Below are positions 27,970 to 38,547 of a stretch of DNA of 64,000 nucleotides, in pieces; positions within the stretch are counted from its first letter, which is position 1; each line of letters opens with the position of its first letter. Origin of the DNA: Candidatus Thiodictyon syntrophicum. Lineage in GTDB: Bacteria; Pseudomonadota; Gammaproteobacteria; Chromatiales; Chromatiaceae. The translations under genes were made by a program, and so were the position numbers. The stretch is taken from NCBI RefSeq assembly GCF_002813775.1, contig NZ_CP020370.1, forward strand, positions 5,171,501 through 5,235,500, written 5' to 3'. The notes beneath the pieces are model-generated. The model was not told the origin of the DNA. It searched no databases and worked only from the letters and a program-made list of their open reading frames with translations.

Positions 27970-30417
27970 CTACCTGCGCTCCACCAGCACATAGGGCGCC
28001 CAGTGCCGCGGGTCGCGCTTCTCGGGACGCTCGCTGCCGATCCAGTCGAGTTGGGTCCGGCGCAGTGCGGACGCCGGATCGGCGGGCAGGCCGGGCTTGC
28101 GGTCGAGCCAGTTGCGATAGAAGTCCGTGACGAATTCGGCCGCCAGGTCGTCGTTGAGCGGGCGCAGCGTCATGAGGACATTGGCGGCCCCGGCGATCTG
28201 GAAGGCGCGTACCAGGCCGTAGACCCCTTCGGACCTGTCGACCTCGCCCTTGCCGGTGTCGCAGGCGGAGAGTGTGACCAGTTCGGTGCCGGTCAGGTCC
28301 AGGTCCAGGACCTCCAGGGCGTTGAGGATGCCGTTGTCGGACTGGTCCGCCCCGGCCTTCGCGGTTGGGACCCGGTTGGCGCCGGCCAGGGCGAGCAGGG
28401 AAAGTGTCATGGGTCGCTCGGCCGGGTCGGCACGCGGAATGAAGCAACCGTGGGTGGCCAGGTGCAGGACACGCGGCGGTGGGGAGTGTGACTTGAGCCG
28501 GGACTTGCTGGCGTCGCGGCCCTGGAGGACCAGGACCTCGCCGCCATCCGGATCGAAATGGGTCTTGAGATAGTTCATCTCAACTGCGGTTCCGGGGACC
28601 GGCGGGAATACGCTACAGGCGGCCCGCAGGCGCGGGTTGGGCTGGTTTGGGCCGGTATTGGCGACGGTGCGTGCTAGCGCTGCACCGCTAGGCTGTGACC
28701 GCGACTTCGCCTTCTTGGGCGACTGGACCGACCGCGCCGAACCGTAGTCCACTGCGCCGAGCGCGAACAAACCACGCGCGGCCGGCACCGGCTCGCGGGC
28801 GATCAAGTCGCGACCGCTGCGCACCTGGCGCAAGGTCTGCCGCTCGATCCAGTAACGACCGTCAGGTAGTTTGAGGCGGGCGAAGGGAACCAAGTCCAGT
28901 GCCCCATCGGGGGCGATATAGAGGGTGTCGAAGCCTGCCAGTTCCCGGTCAAGTGGGCCGAGCAGGGCGGCGTAGAAACGGGCGGAGGCGGCGTCGATCT
29001 CGGCGCCTATGGCCTCGGACCGGGCCTGCGCCTGGGCCGGCGCGGCGAAGTTGGCCGCATCGTAGCCCTCGGCGCAGGCTGGACGTTCAGTTCGCTTGGC
29101 GAGATAGCGCGCGAGACAGAGGTCCTCGTCGGTGAGTCGGGCCATGTTCTCTCGATCGGACGCGGATGCCGCGACCGGACCCAGGTCGACCAGGCGCGGA
29201 GCCTTGGCCTTCCCGTCGCTGCCGAGATCGGCGCTCGCCTCCAACACCAGGGCCAGCCAATGGTCCTCATCGAACTGCCTGCTCTTAAAGTTGAACGACT
29301 TGAACGCGCGCAGGTCTAGCAGAGCCGCATTCCGCGGCAACGCCTGCCGCACCGCCTGCCAGGTGGCCGCCTCGCTAGCGGCCTGGTTGGCGAAGGTGCG
29401 GATGCGGGTCCTGAGTGCCACTTCCAGTCGATCCAGTTCGGCCAGGGACTGGTCCCGCGCCTGCTTGCGCGCGGACAGTTGCTCCGGCTTGGCGTCCGGC
29501 AGGGTGACCAGTCGGCTGTAGTCGGACCGGGCCTGTTGGACCTGCCGGGCAAGGTCCCGTATCTGCGGGTCGCCGCTGGTACGGGCGAGCCGCGCGAGCA
29601 CCGCTTCCTGCTCACCCGCCAAACGCTTCCAGCGCAGCAGGATATCCGCGGCCAGGGGCTGGGCGTCGCTGTACGAGCGGGCCAGGGCTAGGGTAAACAC
29701 AGCATCTTGGAGCCTGGACTCGGTCGCCAGCCATTGGCGGCGTACCAACTCCGATCCAGTGGTATCCAACTGGCGCCCGACGAAGGTCCGCAGGCGCCCG
29801 TCGATGATCCGTAACTGGGCTAGGGCCGGGTTCAGTCGGTCCATGTTGACCAAGGCAGTCACCAAGTTGAACTCGACCTCAATGGTGTCTTGATGGGCCT
29901 CCCCGAGCACGCGTTCCCTGGCCTGCAGCGCGCGGCGATAGAGCGGCTCCGCCTCGCCTTAGCGGCCCTGGGCGCGGTATAGGGCGGCGAGGTTGTTGAT
30001 GCTCGTGAGGGTATCCGAATGCTCGGCCCCCAGCACCCGCTCACGGACCTCCAGTGCCCGGCGGTCGAGCGACTCCGCCTCACCATAGCGACCTTGGGCT
30101 TCGTATAGAAAGCCGAGGTTGTTAACGCTTTTGAGGGTATTCGGATGCTCGGCCCCAAGCACCCGCTCGCCTCGCTCGAGCGCGAGCCGGGCGACCGGTT
30201 CGGCCTCGGCATAGCGACCTTCCTGGAGAAGGCCAGCCGTCTTGCGGTTCAGGGCATCCACCAGCGCCGCCGCCTTCGGCTTCGCCCCGGTCTGCTTGCG
30301 CAGCGCCGCGGTAACCTCATCGATCAGCGCCTGCTCACCGCCCTCCTCCCCCCCGCCCACCGGCCCGACGAGGATCAGCGCGAATACCAATGCAAAAGCT
30401 CGGACGAAAACCGACAT
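27970..30417 (-). pseudogene. Second TPR-CHAT protease gene, interrupted by an in-frame TAA
   Basis: Paralogue of the CHAT gene at 18367-21567: same signal-like N-terminus (VRAFALVFALILVGPVGG), only three 42-residue TPR units, then a conserved middle and a CHAT domain with His in LHLATHGCF and Cys in LSACDTGKG. The frame is interrupted once by TAA at 29959-29961, exactly where the repeat consensus GRYGEAEPL needs Tyr (reads GR-stop-GEAEPL). No shift is needed; reading through gives 815 residues. It is either a recent nonsense mutation or a sequencing error. Start chosen at 30417 to match the paralogue. Confidence 0.88.
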
Positions 30418-30606
30418 GGCGAAGCTCCATGACCATAGCAAAGACCCGCTCGGGGTCCGGTGCGTACCGCCCCTGCCCGCGGGCCGGGTCGCGACAACCG
30501 CGGGCAACGCGGGGGATGATAGCGCAACGGCGATCCCACCACTTGCCGGATGCACCGCCGCCCCCTACCCTAGCCCGATCATCGATCCACCGCCGTGATG
30601 GCACCC

Positions 30607-31395
30607 ATGATCAACTGGCACCGCCTCTTCGGCCTGGCCCTGGAAGACTACTTCACCGGTACCCGCTATGCGGTGGAGATGGAGAAGGACGTCGCGCACA
30701 AGCGCCAGGTCCTGGATGTCGTCATCGTGCGCGGGACGGGCGAGGCCCTGGTCGACCCCTGCGACGGGCTGGAAGACCTCAAACCCCACAACCTCCTGAC
30801 CTACAAGTCGGGCCAGGAGAGCCTGGACGCCTGGGCGATCGAGGAACTGATCGGCCATTACGTCAACTACCGCAAGGCGTTCGCACCCCGGGAGCCGGCC
30901 GGCGAGTTCGGGCTCTACGCGGTCACCACCCGCCGCCCCCGCGCCCTGGCGGAACAGGTCGCACTGGAGCGGGTCAAACCCGGGGTCTACCTCCTGCCGG
31001 TCGTGGGCCGCACGATTACGCTGATCGTGCTGCGCGAGGTGGCGCCCTGCCCGCGCAACGCACTGTGGGAGATCTTCAGCTTCGAGGCGGCGAAGATCGC
31101 CGCTGGGGCCGGCATGTACCAGTGGCGCCAGGACGACCATTTTCCGATACTTGAAGAAATCTACCGACGCTACCGCGAGGCGGGTATCCCGATGTCATAC
31201 ACCTTCCAAGACTTTCGCCGCGACCTCGCACGCGAGACGCTGCCTGAGCTGACCCCGGAGGAACGGCTGCGGGGGCTGCCGCCGGAGGACCTGGTACGTG
31301 GACTGCGCACCGAGGGGCGCCTGCGCGGGCTCAGTGACGAAGATCTCGCCCAGCTCAAAGACCTGCTGGAGCGCGGCACATCCGGCCGTCCTTGA
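30607..31395 (+). CDS. Rpn-like PD-(D/E)XK family protein, copy 2
   Basis: 262 residues, intact. The N-terminal domain resembles Rpn/transposase-associated PD-(D/E)XK nucleases: acidic residues in YAVEMEKDV, Asp37 in LDVVIVRG, then KPHNLLTYKSG, which aligns with the HNxIExKS motif of that family but has Thr in place of the usual catalytic Glu. The C-terminal tail is built of short Leu-rich units (PEERLRGL, PEDLVRGL, RLRGLSDED). Start chosen as the ATG matching the other copies; an ATG 9 bases upstream also exists. It is divergent from the second CHAT gene with 189 bases between starts. Confidence 0.75.
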   Translation: MINWHRLFGLALEDYFTGTRYAVEMEKDVAHKRQVLDVVIVRGTGEALVDPCDGLEDLKPHNLLTYKSGQESLDAWAIEELIGHYVNYRKAFAPREPAGEFGLYAVTTRRPRALAEQVALERVKPGVYLLPVVGRTITLIVLREVAPCPRNALWEIFSFEAAKIAAGAGMYQWRQDDHFPILEEIYRRYREAGIPMSYTFQDFRRDLARETLPELTPEERLRGLPPEDLVRGLRTEGRLRGLSDEDLAQLKDLLERGTSGRP

Positions 31396-31608
31396 TCCTG
31401 TTCCCGGCCACGCCGTGCCGCGGCACGTCCGCGACATGGCTCCCGCGGTGCGGTGAGAGCACGCGCGGCACCCGGGTCGAACGTCGGGAGCGCAGCACCC
31501 CTGCTTGGAATCGAGGCGAGCGCGATCCGACCCCGGAAGCGACCCCGGCGTTGTGCACCCCGCACCCCGCACCAAGCCAACAGCCCCGCGTGAGCATCCA
31601 AACCCAGC

Positions 31609-32424
31609 ATGATCAACTGGCACCGCCTCTTCGGCCTGGCCCTGGAAGACTACTTCACCGGCACCCGCTATGCGGTGGAGATGGAGAAGGACGTCGCGCG
31701 CAAGCGCCAGGTCCTGGATGTCGTCATCGTGCGCGGGACGGGCGAGGCCTTGGTCGACCCCTGCGACGGGCTGGAAGACCTCAAACCGCACAACCTCCTG
31801 ACCTACAAATCGGGTCAGGAGAGCCTGGACGCCTGGGCGATCGAGGAACTGATCGGCCATTACGTGAACTACCGCAAGGCGTTCGCGCCACGGGAGCCGG
31901 CCGCCCGGTTCGGACTCTATGCAGTCACTACCCGCCGCCCCCGCGCCCTGGCGGAACAGGTTACGCTGACGCCGGTCAAACCCGGGGTCTACCGGCTGCC
32001 GGTCGTGGGCCGCACCATTACGCTCATCGTCCTGCGCGAGGTGGCGCCCTGCCCACGTAACGCACTGTGGGAGATCTTCAGCTTTGAAGCGGCGAAGGTC
32101 GCCGCCGGGGCCGGCATGTACCGCTGGCGCCAGGACGACCATTTTCCGATACTTGAAGAAATCTACCGACGCTACCGCGAGGCGGGTATCCCGATGTCAT
32201 ACACCTTCCAAGACTTTCGCCGCGACCTCGCACGCGAGACGCTGCCTGAACTGACCCCGGAGGAGCGGTTGCGGGGGCTGCCGCCGGAAGAACTGGCGCG
32301 TCGGCTTCGCCCTGAAGAGCGTCTGCGCGGGCTTAGCGAAGAAGAGCGGCTGCTCGGACTCAGCGACGAGGCGGCAGCCCGGCTCAAGGACCTGCTGGAG
32401 CGCCGGACGTCCGGCAAGCAGTGA
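31609..32424 (+). CDS. Rpn-like PD-(D/E)XK family protein, copy 3
   Basis: 271 residues, nearly identical to copy 2 over the first 225, so a recent tandem duplication. The same LDVVIVRG and LLTYKS motifs are present. The C-terminal tail is longer, with extra octamer-like units (PEERLRGL, PEELARRL, PEERLRGL, EEERLLGL), so the tail length varies between copies by whole units. The spacer to copy 2 (31396-31608) shows no gene. Function is unknown; family members are linked to mobile DNA and recombination, but the Glu-to-Thr change makes nuclease activity doubtful. Confidence 0.75.
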   Translation: MINWHRLFGLALEDYFTGTRYAVEMEKDVARKRQVLDVVIVRGTGEALVDPCDGLEDLKPHNLLTYKSGQESLDAWAIEELIGHYVNYRKAFAPREPAARFGLYAVTTRRPRALAEQVTLTPVKPGVYRLPVVGRTITLIVLREVAPCPRNALWEIFSFEAAKVAAGAGMYRWRQDDHFPILEEIYRRYREAGIPMSYTFQDFRRDLARETLPELTPEERLRGLPPEELARRLRPEERLRGLSEEERLLGLSDEAAARLKDLLERRTSGKQ

Positions 32425-32506
32425 ACTGAACCGGGCGACGCGGCGCTTTCCGTCGCCCATCGCACGAAACGGCCGGTCAGGCGTCCACACGCGTCAAACG
32501 CCGGAA

Positions 32507-34339
32507 TCAGGCCGCCCCACCCGGCAGTTCCCGCCCCGCATACAGCCGCCGGATCACCTCCCGGAACCGCTCCTCCAAGCGCCCGCGCTTGACCTTCATG
32601 GTCGGCGTCAGCAGGCCATTCTCGATGGTCCAGGGCGCGAGGCTCAGGTGCACCGCCCGCACCTGCGCATGGCGCGGGAAGCCCTTGAGCAGGTCCTGCA
32701 CGCGCGCAAGGACCGCGGCGCGGGCCGCGGACTGGTGCAGCGCGGCGGGATCGTCCGGGTCGAGCGCGAGACCCGCGGCCAGGCGCGCCCAGGCGTCGGG
32801 CTCCAGCACCAGGAGCGCCGCCAGGTAGGGGCGGCCCTCGCCCAGGATCAGCGCCTGGGCGAAGAGCGGGTTCATGGTCAGCGCCGACTCCAACTCGGCG
32901 GGGGGGATCTTCTCGCCGGCGGAGGTGACGAGGATCTCCTTCAGCCGCCCGCGGATATAGAGATACCCGTCGCGCAGTTCGGCCAAGTCCCCGGTGTGCA
33001 GCCAGCCGTCGGCGTCGATGGTGGAGGCGCTCGCCGCCGGCTGGCCCCAGTAGCCCAGCATCAGACCTGGGGTCCGGGCGAGCAGTTCGCCGTCGGGTCC
33101 GATGCGCAGTTCGAGTCCCGGCAGGGGCCGCCCGACCGAGCCCGGGATACAGTCCGCGGGTGCCGTGTTGGTCAGCACCGGGGAGGTCTCGGTCAGGCCG
33201 TAGCCCTCCGTCAGCGGCAGGCCGAGCCCGATGAAGAAGCGCGCCACCGTGCTCGCCAGGGGCGCACCGCCGCTGACCGCCACCCGCAGCCGGCCGCCGA
33301 ACCGGTCCAGGACCTGGCGCGCAATCAGACGCCGCAGCACCACGGCGGCCAGCCGGGCGAGTGGACCCAGGACCGGGCCGCGCCCCTGCGTCACGAGAAA
33401 GCGCCGCCAGCCCAGGTCGACGGTCGTCTCCAACAGCCGCCGCCTGAGGCCGTGCGGCCCGAGCCGGGCCTGGATGACCAGATAGACGCGCTCGTAAACG
33501 CGGGGGACCCCGAGCAGGACGCTCGGGCGGATGCGGATCAGGTCCTGGCGCAACAGTTCCACCGAGCGCGCAAACGCGACCTGGGCGCCCGCCATCATGG
33601 GTAGGTAGTAGCCGACGGTGCGCTCGAAGCTGTGCGCCAACGGCAGGAAGGAGAGAAAGCAGTCGGTCGGGTAGGCCGGGATGCGCCGCAGGACCGCCTG
33701 CGCCGTCCACAGGATGCCGTGATGGGACTGCATCACCCCCTTGGAGCGGCCGGTGGTGCCGGAGGTGTAGACCAGGGTCGCCAGGGCGTCCGGGTCCTGG
33801 ACCAGGTCCACGAGGTCAGCCGACGCGCGCGGCAGCCAGTCCGCGAGGTCGCGCAGGGTCTCGTCCGCGGCCGGTAACTCGCGCTTCAGACACAGGACCC
33901 GGCGCAGCGCCGGAAAGGCGGCGCGACCCGCGGCGAGGGCGGGCCAGCGGCGGTCGGAGTCCAGGAGCAGCAGGCGGGCCCCTGAATCGGCCAGGATGTG
34001 GGCGATGTTGTCCGGGCTGTCGGTGGCGTAGAGCGGCACCGGCACCAGCCCCAGGCCCAGGGCCGCCTGGTCGCAGCAGACCCAGTCGACCCCGTTGGGC
34101 AGGCTCAAGGCGACCCGGTCGCCCGGTTGCAGGCCCTCCCCCGCGAACCCCAGTTGCCAACGCCCGACCAGCCCTGCCAGCGCCGACCAGGTGTAGTCGC
34201 GCCAGGCGCCGCCCTCGAACTGGCGGTAGGCGACGGCCGCGGGCGAGCGCGCGACCCGTTGGCGGAAGAGTCCGGGGAGGGTGCGGGCCGCGTCACAGGT
34301 GATGCTGTGCGGCGGCAGGCCGGGGCTTTCGGTGGTCAT
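32507..34339 (-). CDS. Long-chain acyl-CoA synthetase (AMP-forming)
   Basis: ANL-superfamily adenylating enzyme that activates fatty acids to acyl-CoA. The ATP-binding motif TLVYTSGTTGRSKGVMQSHH is clear, as are FLSFLPLAHSFERTVGYY, EGYGLTETSPVLTN and the hinge region DGWLHTGDLAELRDGYLYIRGR followed by KEILVTSAGEKIPP. 610 residues, normal for FadD15/FAA1-type synthetases. The start at 34339 has GGAGG 9 bases upstream; the open frame before it is not protein-like. It converges with nuclease copy 3. Substrate chain length cannot be told. Confidence 0.9.
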   Translation of the reverse strand: MTTESPGLPPHSITCDAARTLPGLFRQRVARSPAAVAYRQFEGGAWRDYTWSALAGLVGRWQLGFAGEGLQPGDRVALSLPNGVDWVCCDQAALGLGLVPVPLYATDSPDNIAHILADSGARLLLLDSDRRWPALAAGRAAFPALRRVLCLKRELPAADETLRDLADWLPRASADLVDLVQDPDALATLVYTSGTTGRSKGVMQSHHGILWTAQAVLRRIPAYPTDCFLSFLPLAHSFERTVGYYLPMMAGAQVAFARSVELLRQDLIRIRPSVLLGVPRVYERVYLVIQARLGPHGLRRRLLETTVDLGWRRFLVTQGRGPVLGPLARLAAVVLRRLIARQVLDRFGGRLRVAVSGGAPLASTVARFFIGLGLPLTEGYGLTETSPVLTNTAPADCIPGSVGRPLPGLELRIGPDGELLARTPGLMLGYWGQPAASASTIDADGWLHTGDLAELRDGYLYIRGRLKEILVTSAGEKIPPAELESALTMNPLFAQALILGEGRPYLAALLVLEPDAWARLAAGLALDPDDPAALHQSAARAAVLARVQDLLKGFPRHAQVRAVHLSLAPWTIENGLLTPTMKVKRGRLEERFREVIRRLYAGRELPGGAA

Positions 34340-34649
34340 GGCATGGACCTCCATCCAGAAAAACGCGCTCAGACTCAAACGGGCGATGCCCTGCCACTGA
34401 TCCGGCCAGCCGTGACCGCGACGTCGGATCAGGGACCGGAGCGGCCGGGCGGGGCAGCTTGCGCTACTGCAATTATGGCAACTGAGCGCCAAATGGGCAG
34501 CCCGGCGCGCCCCCCGGTGCGCACCTGCACACAAGGTCGCTGGTCCGCACCGCGGCGGCCTGCTGGATCTGAATCAGGAAGAGCGCAAGTTACTGGGGCA
34601 GGGTTCGACTTGGAGGCCGAATCCTGATTCACCCGTCTGCTACCCAGGC

Positions 34650-35160
34650 CCCCGGGACCGCCAGGGCTCGCTCGAACCCTGGGACCTGCCGGACGGCTCT
34701 TGGGACCAGTTCGCCGACTCGCGCCTGATGCCCCACCTGCAACGGCCGCTGCGGCGCGGCGAGACCGCACAGTTCACCCGTCTGGCCGCACTGGGGCAGG
34801 CCGCGCGGTGCCGCGGATCAACCTCACGAGCGACATCATCGCCAACGTCCCCGGCGAGACCGAGTCTAAGTGGCCCGAGACCCTGGGCTTCGTCGCCGCC
34901 ATGGGCTTCGGTCAGGTCCATTGCCTCGCCTATTCACCGCGAGTCTGCACCCGGGTCGCCGCGCTTGCCGGGCAGGTGGATCCGGCCACCACGCGGGCGC
35001 GGCTCATGGAGATGAAAGACCCTGCGCATCAGCTGCAACGGCAGGTGTTCGCATCCCAGGTCGGGCGGGACTACCAGGTCCTGCGCGAGGCCCAGCCCCG
35101 CGGCGGACGGCCCGGGGACCTGGTCGGCTATGCGCCAAACGACCTGCCGGTGCGAATCGA
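34650..35160 (+). pseudogene. Remnant of a radical-SAM methylthiotransferase (MtaB-like)
   Basis: Decayed C-terminal half of a MiaB/MtaB-type tRNA methylthiotransferase. One frame gives DSRLMPHLQRPLRRG, matching the PHLHLPLQSG motif. After a frameshift near 34815 another gives RINLTSDIIANVPGETE, then GFGQVHCLAYSPRVCTRVAAL, LQRQVFASQVGRDYQVL and GDLVGYAPNDLPVR, the order seen in MtaB. The radical-SAM Cys motif and the N-terminal half are absent, and no start codon fits. The stretch 34340-34650 holds no gene. Confidence 0.7.
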
Positions 35161-35207
35161 CGGGCACCCGGACGCGGCGGCAATCGGTGAGATCCTGGAG
35201 TTCAAAA

Positions 35208-35244
35208 CTTCACATAGGGGTCGCTATGTGAAGCTTCACATAGC
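35208..35244. repeat. Perfect 22-bp palindrome plus third arm (CTTCACATAG)
   Basis: CTTCACATAG at 35208-35217, then GCTATGTGAAG and CTTCACATAGC back to back (35223-35244) forming a perfect palindrome. Three alternating arms could give two alternative hairpins. It lies just after the methylthiotransferase remnant, in a region (35161-35446) with no gene. Confidence 0.8.
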
Positions 35245-35446
35245 GGCCAGGAGCTGTCAATCGGCGCGGATGAGGCGACCGCAGCGACGCGTGCTTGAGC
35301 TGCCATTGATTCCGCGCTGGTCGCCGACCGCAATGGCGTTTTGAGCCGACGCTTGTTTTCTCAGGAGTATCCTGATTCGGTTGGCCCAGGTCGATATCAG
35401 TGGTCGTTGGGAGCCGCAGTCTGATGCTTGTTCGCCGGTGACTTGA

Positions 35447-38400
35447 TCAGGGTGGAACACAAGTCTTAGCGCTGACTTGCAGGCCGGCGTGAGTGGCTTC
35501 GGTCGGCGGTGATGGGCGCCAGGCGGCCAGCCAGCCGGGTAGCTCGCGGGCCGGCAGGGGATGGGCGATGCTGAAGCCCTGCGCTAGCTCGCAGCCGAGT
35601 TGCCGCAGCCGCTCGCCCTGCGCCAGGGTCTCCACTCCTTCGGCGACGGCCTGGCAACGGAAGGCGGTGGCCAGGCCCAGGATGCTATCGACGATCGCCA
35701 GGTCATCCGGGTTGTCGAGCATGTGGCCGACGAAGCTCCGGTCGATCTTCAACGCGGTGACCGCCAGGCGTTTCAGACAGGTCAACGAGGAATAGCCGAT
35801 ACCAAAGTCGTCCAGGGCGCAACCCACCCCGAGCGCGCGGCACTCCGCGAAGATTCGGGCGACCTGGGCCAGATCCTGCATCGCGCTGGTTTCCAGGATC
35901 TCCAGCGCGAGGCTCGATGGCTTGACCCCTGGATGCGCCGCCAGAAGGGCGCGCAGACGCGCGACAAAATCCGCCTGCCGTAACTGGCGCGTGCCGACAT
36001 TGACGCTGACCGGGAGACCGAGTCCGCTCGCCCGCCAGCTATCCATCTGGGTCAGCGCGGTCTCGATGACCCATTCGCCGAGTTCGACCGCCAGCAGGTC
36101 ATCCTCGATCGCCGGCAGGAACTCCTGCGGTAGCAGGAGTCCGCGTTTCGGATGCTGCCAGCGGACCAATGCCTCGGCGCCGATGACCGCTCCGGTGCGC
36201 AGGTTGACCTGGGGCTGGTAATAGAGCACGAATTCGCGCGCGACCAGGGCGCGGCGGATGCGCTCCAGACCTTCATGCTAACCGCGGATGCGATGATCCT
36301 CTTCGACGTTGAAGACATGGTAACGATTCTTGCCGGCCCGCTTGGCCAGATACATGGCCTGGTCAGCCTGGCGCAGCAGTTGATCCGCGTCGAGCGCGTC
36401 CGTCCCTTCGCTGTCGCCCGGAACCGGCTGCGGATAGAAGGTGACGCCAAGGCTGGCCGAGACCTGCATGACGACATCGCCGAGGGGCACCGGCGCGGCC
36501 GCGGCGGCGAGCAGGCGGTTGAGCAGCGGCACGCCGGCGGCTCTGTCGCCGAGATCGACCAGCACGGCGACAAACTCGTCGCCACCCAGGCGGGCCAGGG
36601 TGTCGCCTTCGCGCAGCATCTGCTTCATCCGGCGTGAGAGTGCGATCAGCAACTGGTCGCCAACGTCGTGCCCGTGGCGATCATTGATGGCCTTAAAACC
36701 ATCCAGATCGAGATAGACCACCGCCAGGTATTGTCCCCGTCGCTGGGTCTGCGCCATGGCGTGCCGCAGACGGTCGTGCAGCAGCGTGCGGTTGGGCAGC
36801 GCGGTCAGCACGTCGGAATAGGCGAGGCACTCGAGCTGCCGTTCACGGTCCTTGAGCGCGGTGACATCGTCAAAGACCGCCACGACCTCGCCAGTGGGCA
36901 GACGATAGACAAAATTGTCATACCACCGGGTCAGTCGCTCGTCTTGGTAGAGCTTGACAGGGAACTGCTGTGGGATGCCGGTGGTCCAAACCCGTCGCAA
37001 GACCTCCAGCAGTCCGAGCGTCCCGACGCCCGGGAAGACCTCGGCCGGCGATTTTCCGACCAGATCTTTCCGCTGGACCCCGCGGAGACGTTCGGCTGCG
37101 CGATTGAAATCGCGGAACAGGACCTCCTGTCCAGGGTCGCGGATTTCATAGATCGCCACGCCGCTGCTGATATGATCGAACAAGGCATGGTAGCGTTGCT
37201 CGCTCTCGTGCAGAGCGCGCTCGGCCGCGCGGCGTTCGGTGACGTCCTGAATAAATCCAAAGAGGCGCGTGACCTGCTTGTCCGTGCCGATTTCCGCATG
37301 GCCAACAGCCAGCACGACCACCGTCGCGCCATCCTTGCGAATGGCGCGCAGATCCAGCTCGTAGGGTGTGCCCTGAGTGAGGGCGGCAGCCACCGCATCA
37401 CGGAGTCGTTGCATGTCCCCGGCGATATAGAGTTGCACATGGTCCGCAAAGGACGGCGCCCCCTCGGCCGGATCGCGCTGCAGGATTCGGTACAACTCGT
37501 CCGACCAGGTGACGGTGTCCGTCGCCACTTCCCATTCCCAACTGCCGACGTGCGCGATCGCCTCCGCGCGTGCCAGCATGGTTCGATTGCGCCGCAGTGC
37601 CTCCTCGGCGAGTTTGCGCTCGGTAATGTCCGTCAGGATGCCGGTCCACAGCACACTCCCGTCCGGCTGAAGACGGGGCGTGGCCTGTCCGCGCACCCAT
37701 TTGAGTTGGTCGGGCTGCCCACTGGGGTGGATACGATGTTCATGGAACCAGGGCGTGAGGGTCTGGTTCGCACGTTCCACCGCCGCCCGATGAGAGGGCC
37801 GATCGTCGGGCAGGATGCACAGGGTGAGCGCATCCGGGTTCGCGTAGGCCGCTTCCACCGGGATGCCATACAGGGTTGCGATGCCTGGACTGAGATAGGG
37901 AAACCGCCAGGCGCCATCGGGCAGCACCAGGAATTGATACACGACCCCTGGAACCGCCGCCATGAGCGCATTCAGCGCATCCAGCTCGGCCTGTTTACTC
38001 GAAGAGATGTCGCTGATCGCGACGTGACAGACGGGCGATCCATCGGCATCCGTTGCGGTGGCGGCTTCGAGCCGCGCCCAGATGATCGCGCCGTCCGGCT
38101 TCGCCATGCGCAGCGTGCACACCCGTGGCGTGCGGACAGGCTCTGACCGATTCTGTTCCGGGCCCGGTCGAGCCGCCAAAAGCGCCTCAAAAAGCGATTT
38201 ACGGAACAGATAGAAGACATCCTGGTCCTCCCGGACGATGAACCGGGAGAGCGGCTGACCGGTCAGTGCGCTTCGGGTCAGACCCAGCAGTCTGGCGGCA
38301 GTGAGATTGGCCTCCCGGATCAGTTCCGGTTCGGAGAGTCGACTGACGCATCGTACACTGCATTCATCATGGTATGCGGCGTGGCGAGGCGTGGGCCAGT

Positions 38401-38449
38401 CCGCCGCCAGCTTCGCCTTCGCCGTCTGACGGCTTTGAACTGGGACCAA
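35447..38449 (-). pseudogene. PAS-GGDEF-EAL cyclic-di-GMP protein split by an in-frame TAG
   Basis: Multi-sensor c-di-GMP protein. From the N-terminus: a first PAS domain that lacks its beginning (starts ELIREANLTAARLLG), two or three more PAS/PAC units (DITERKLAEEALRRN, DVTERRAAERALHE), a GGDEF domain with intact ARLGGDEFVAVL, then a TAG at 36278-36280, then an EAL domain with IGAEALVRWQHP, ALDDFGIGYSS, ALKIDRSFV and AEGVET. Both halves are in the same frame, so one point mutation splits an otherwise normal fusion. The first 35 residues before the PAS look unrelated, suggesting 5' truncation as well. A stand-alone EAL protein could start at 36229. Confidence 0.85.
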
Positions 38450-38547
38450 GCCCGTGATGGCCTCTGCTGGGAGACCCGATCAGTCTACCCGGATTCGGGG
38501 CCGGTCTGGAATGGTTTGCATCGCGCTGTCACAACCGACTCGCTGAC

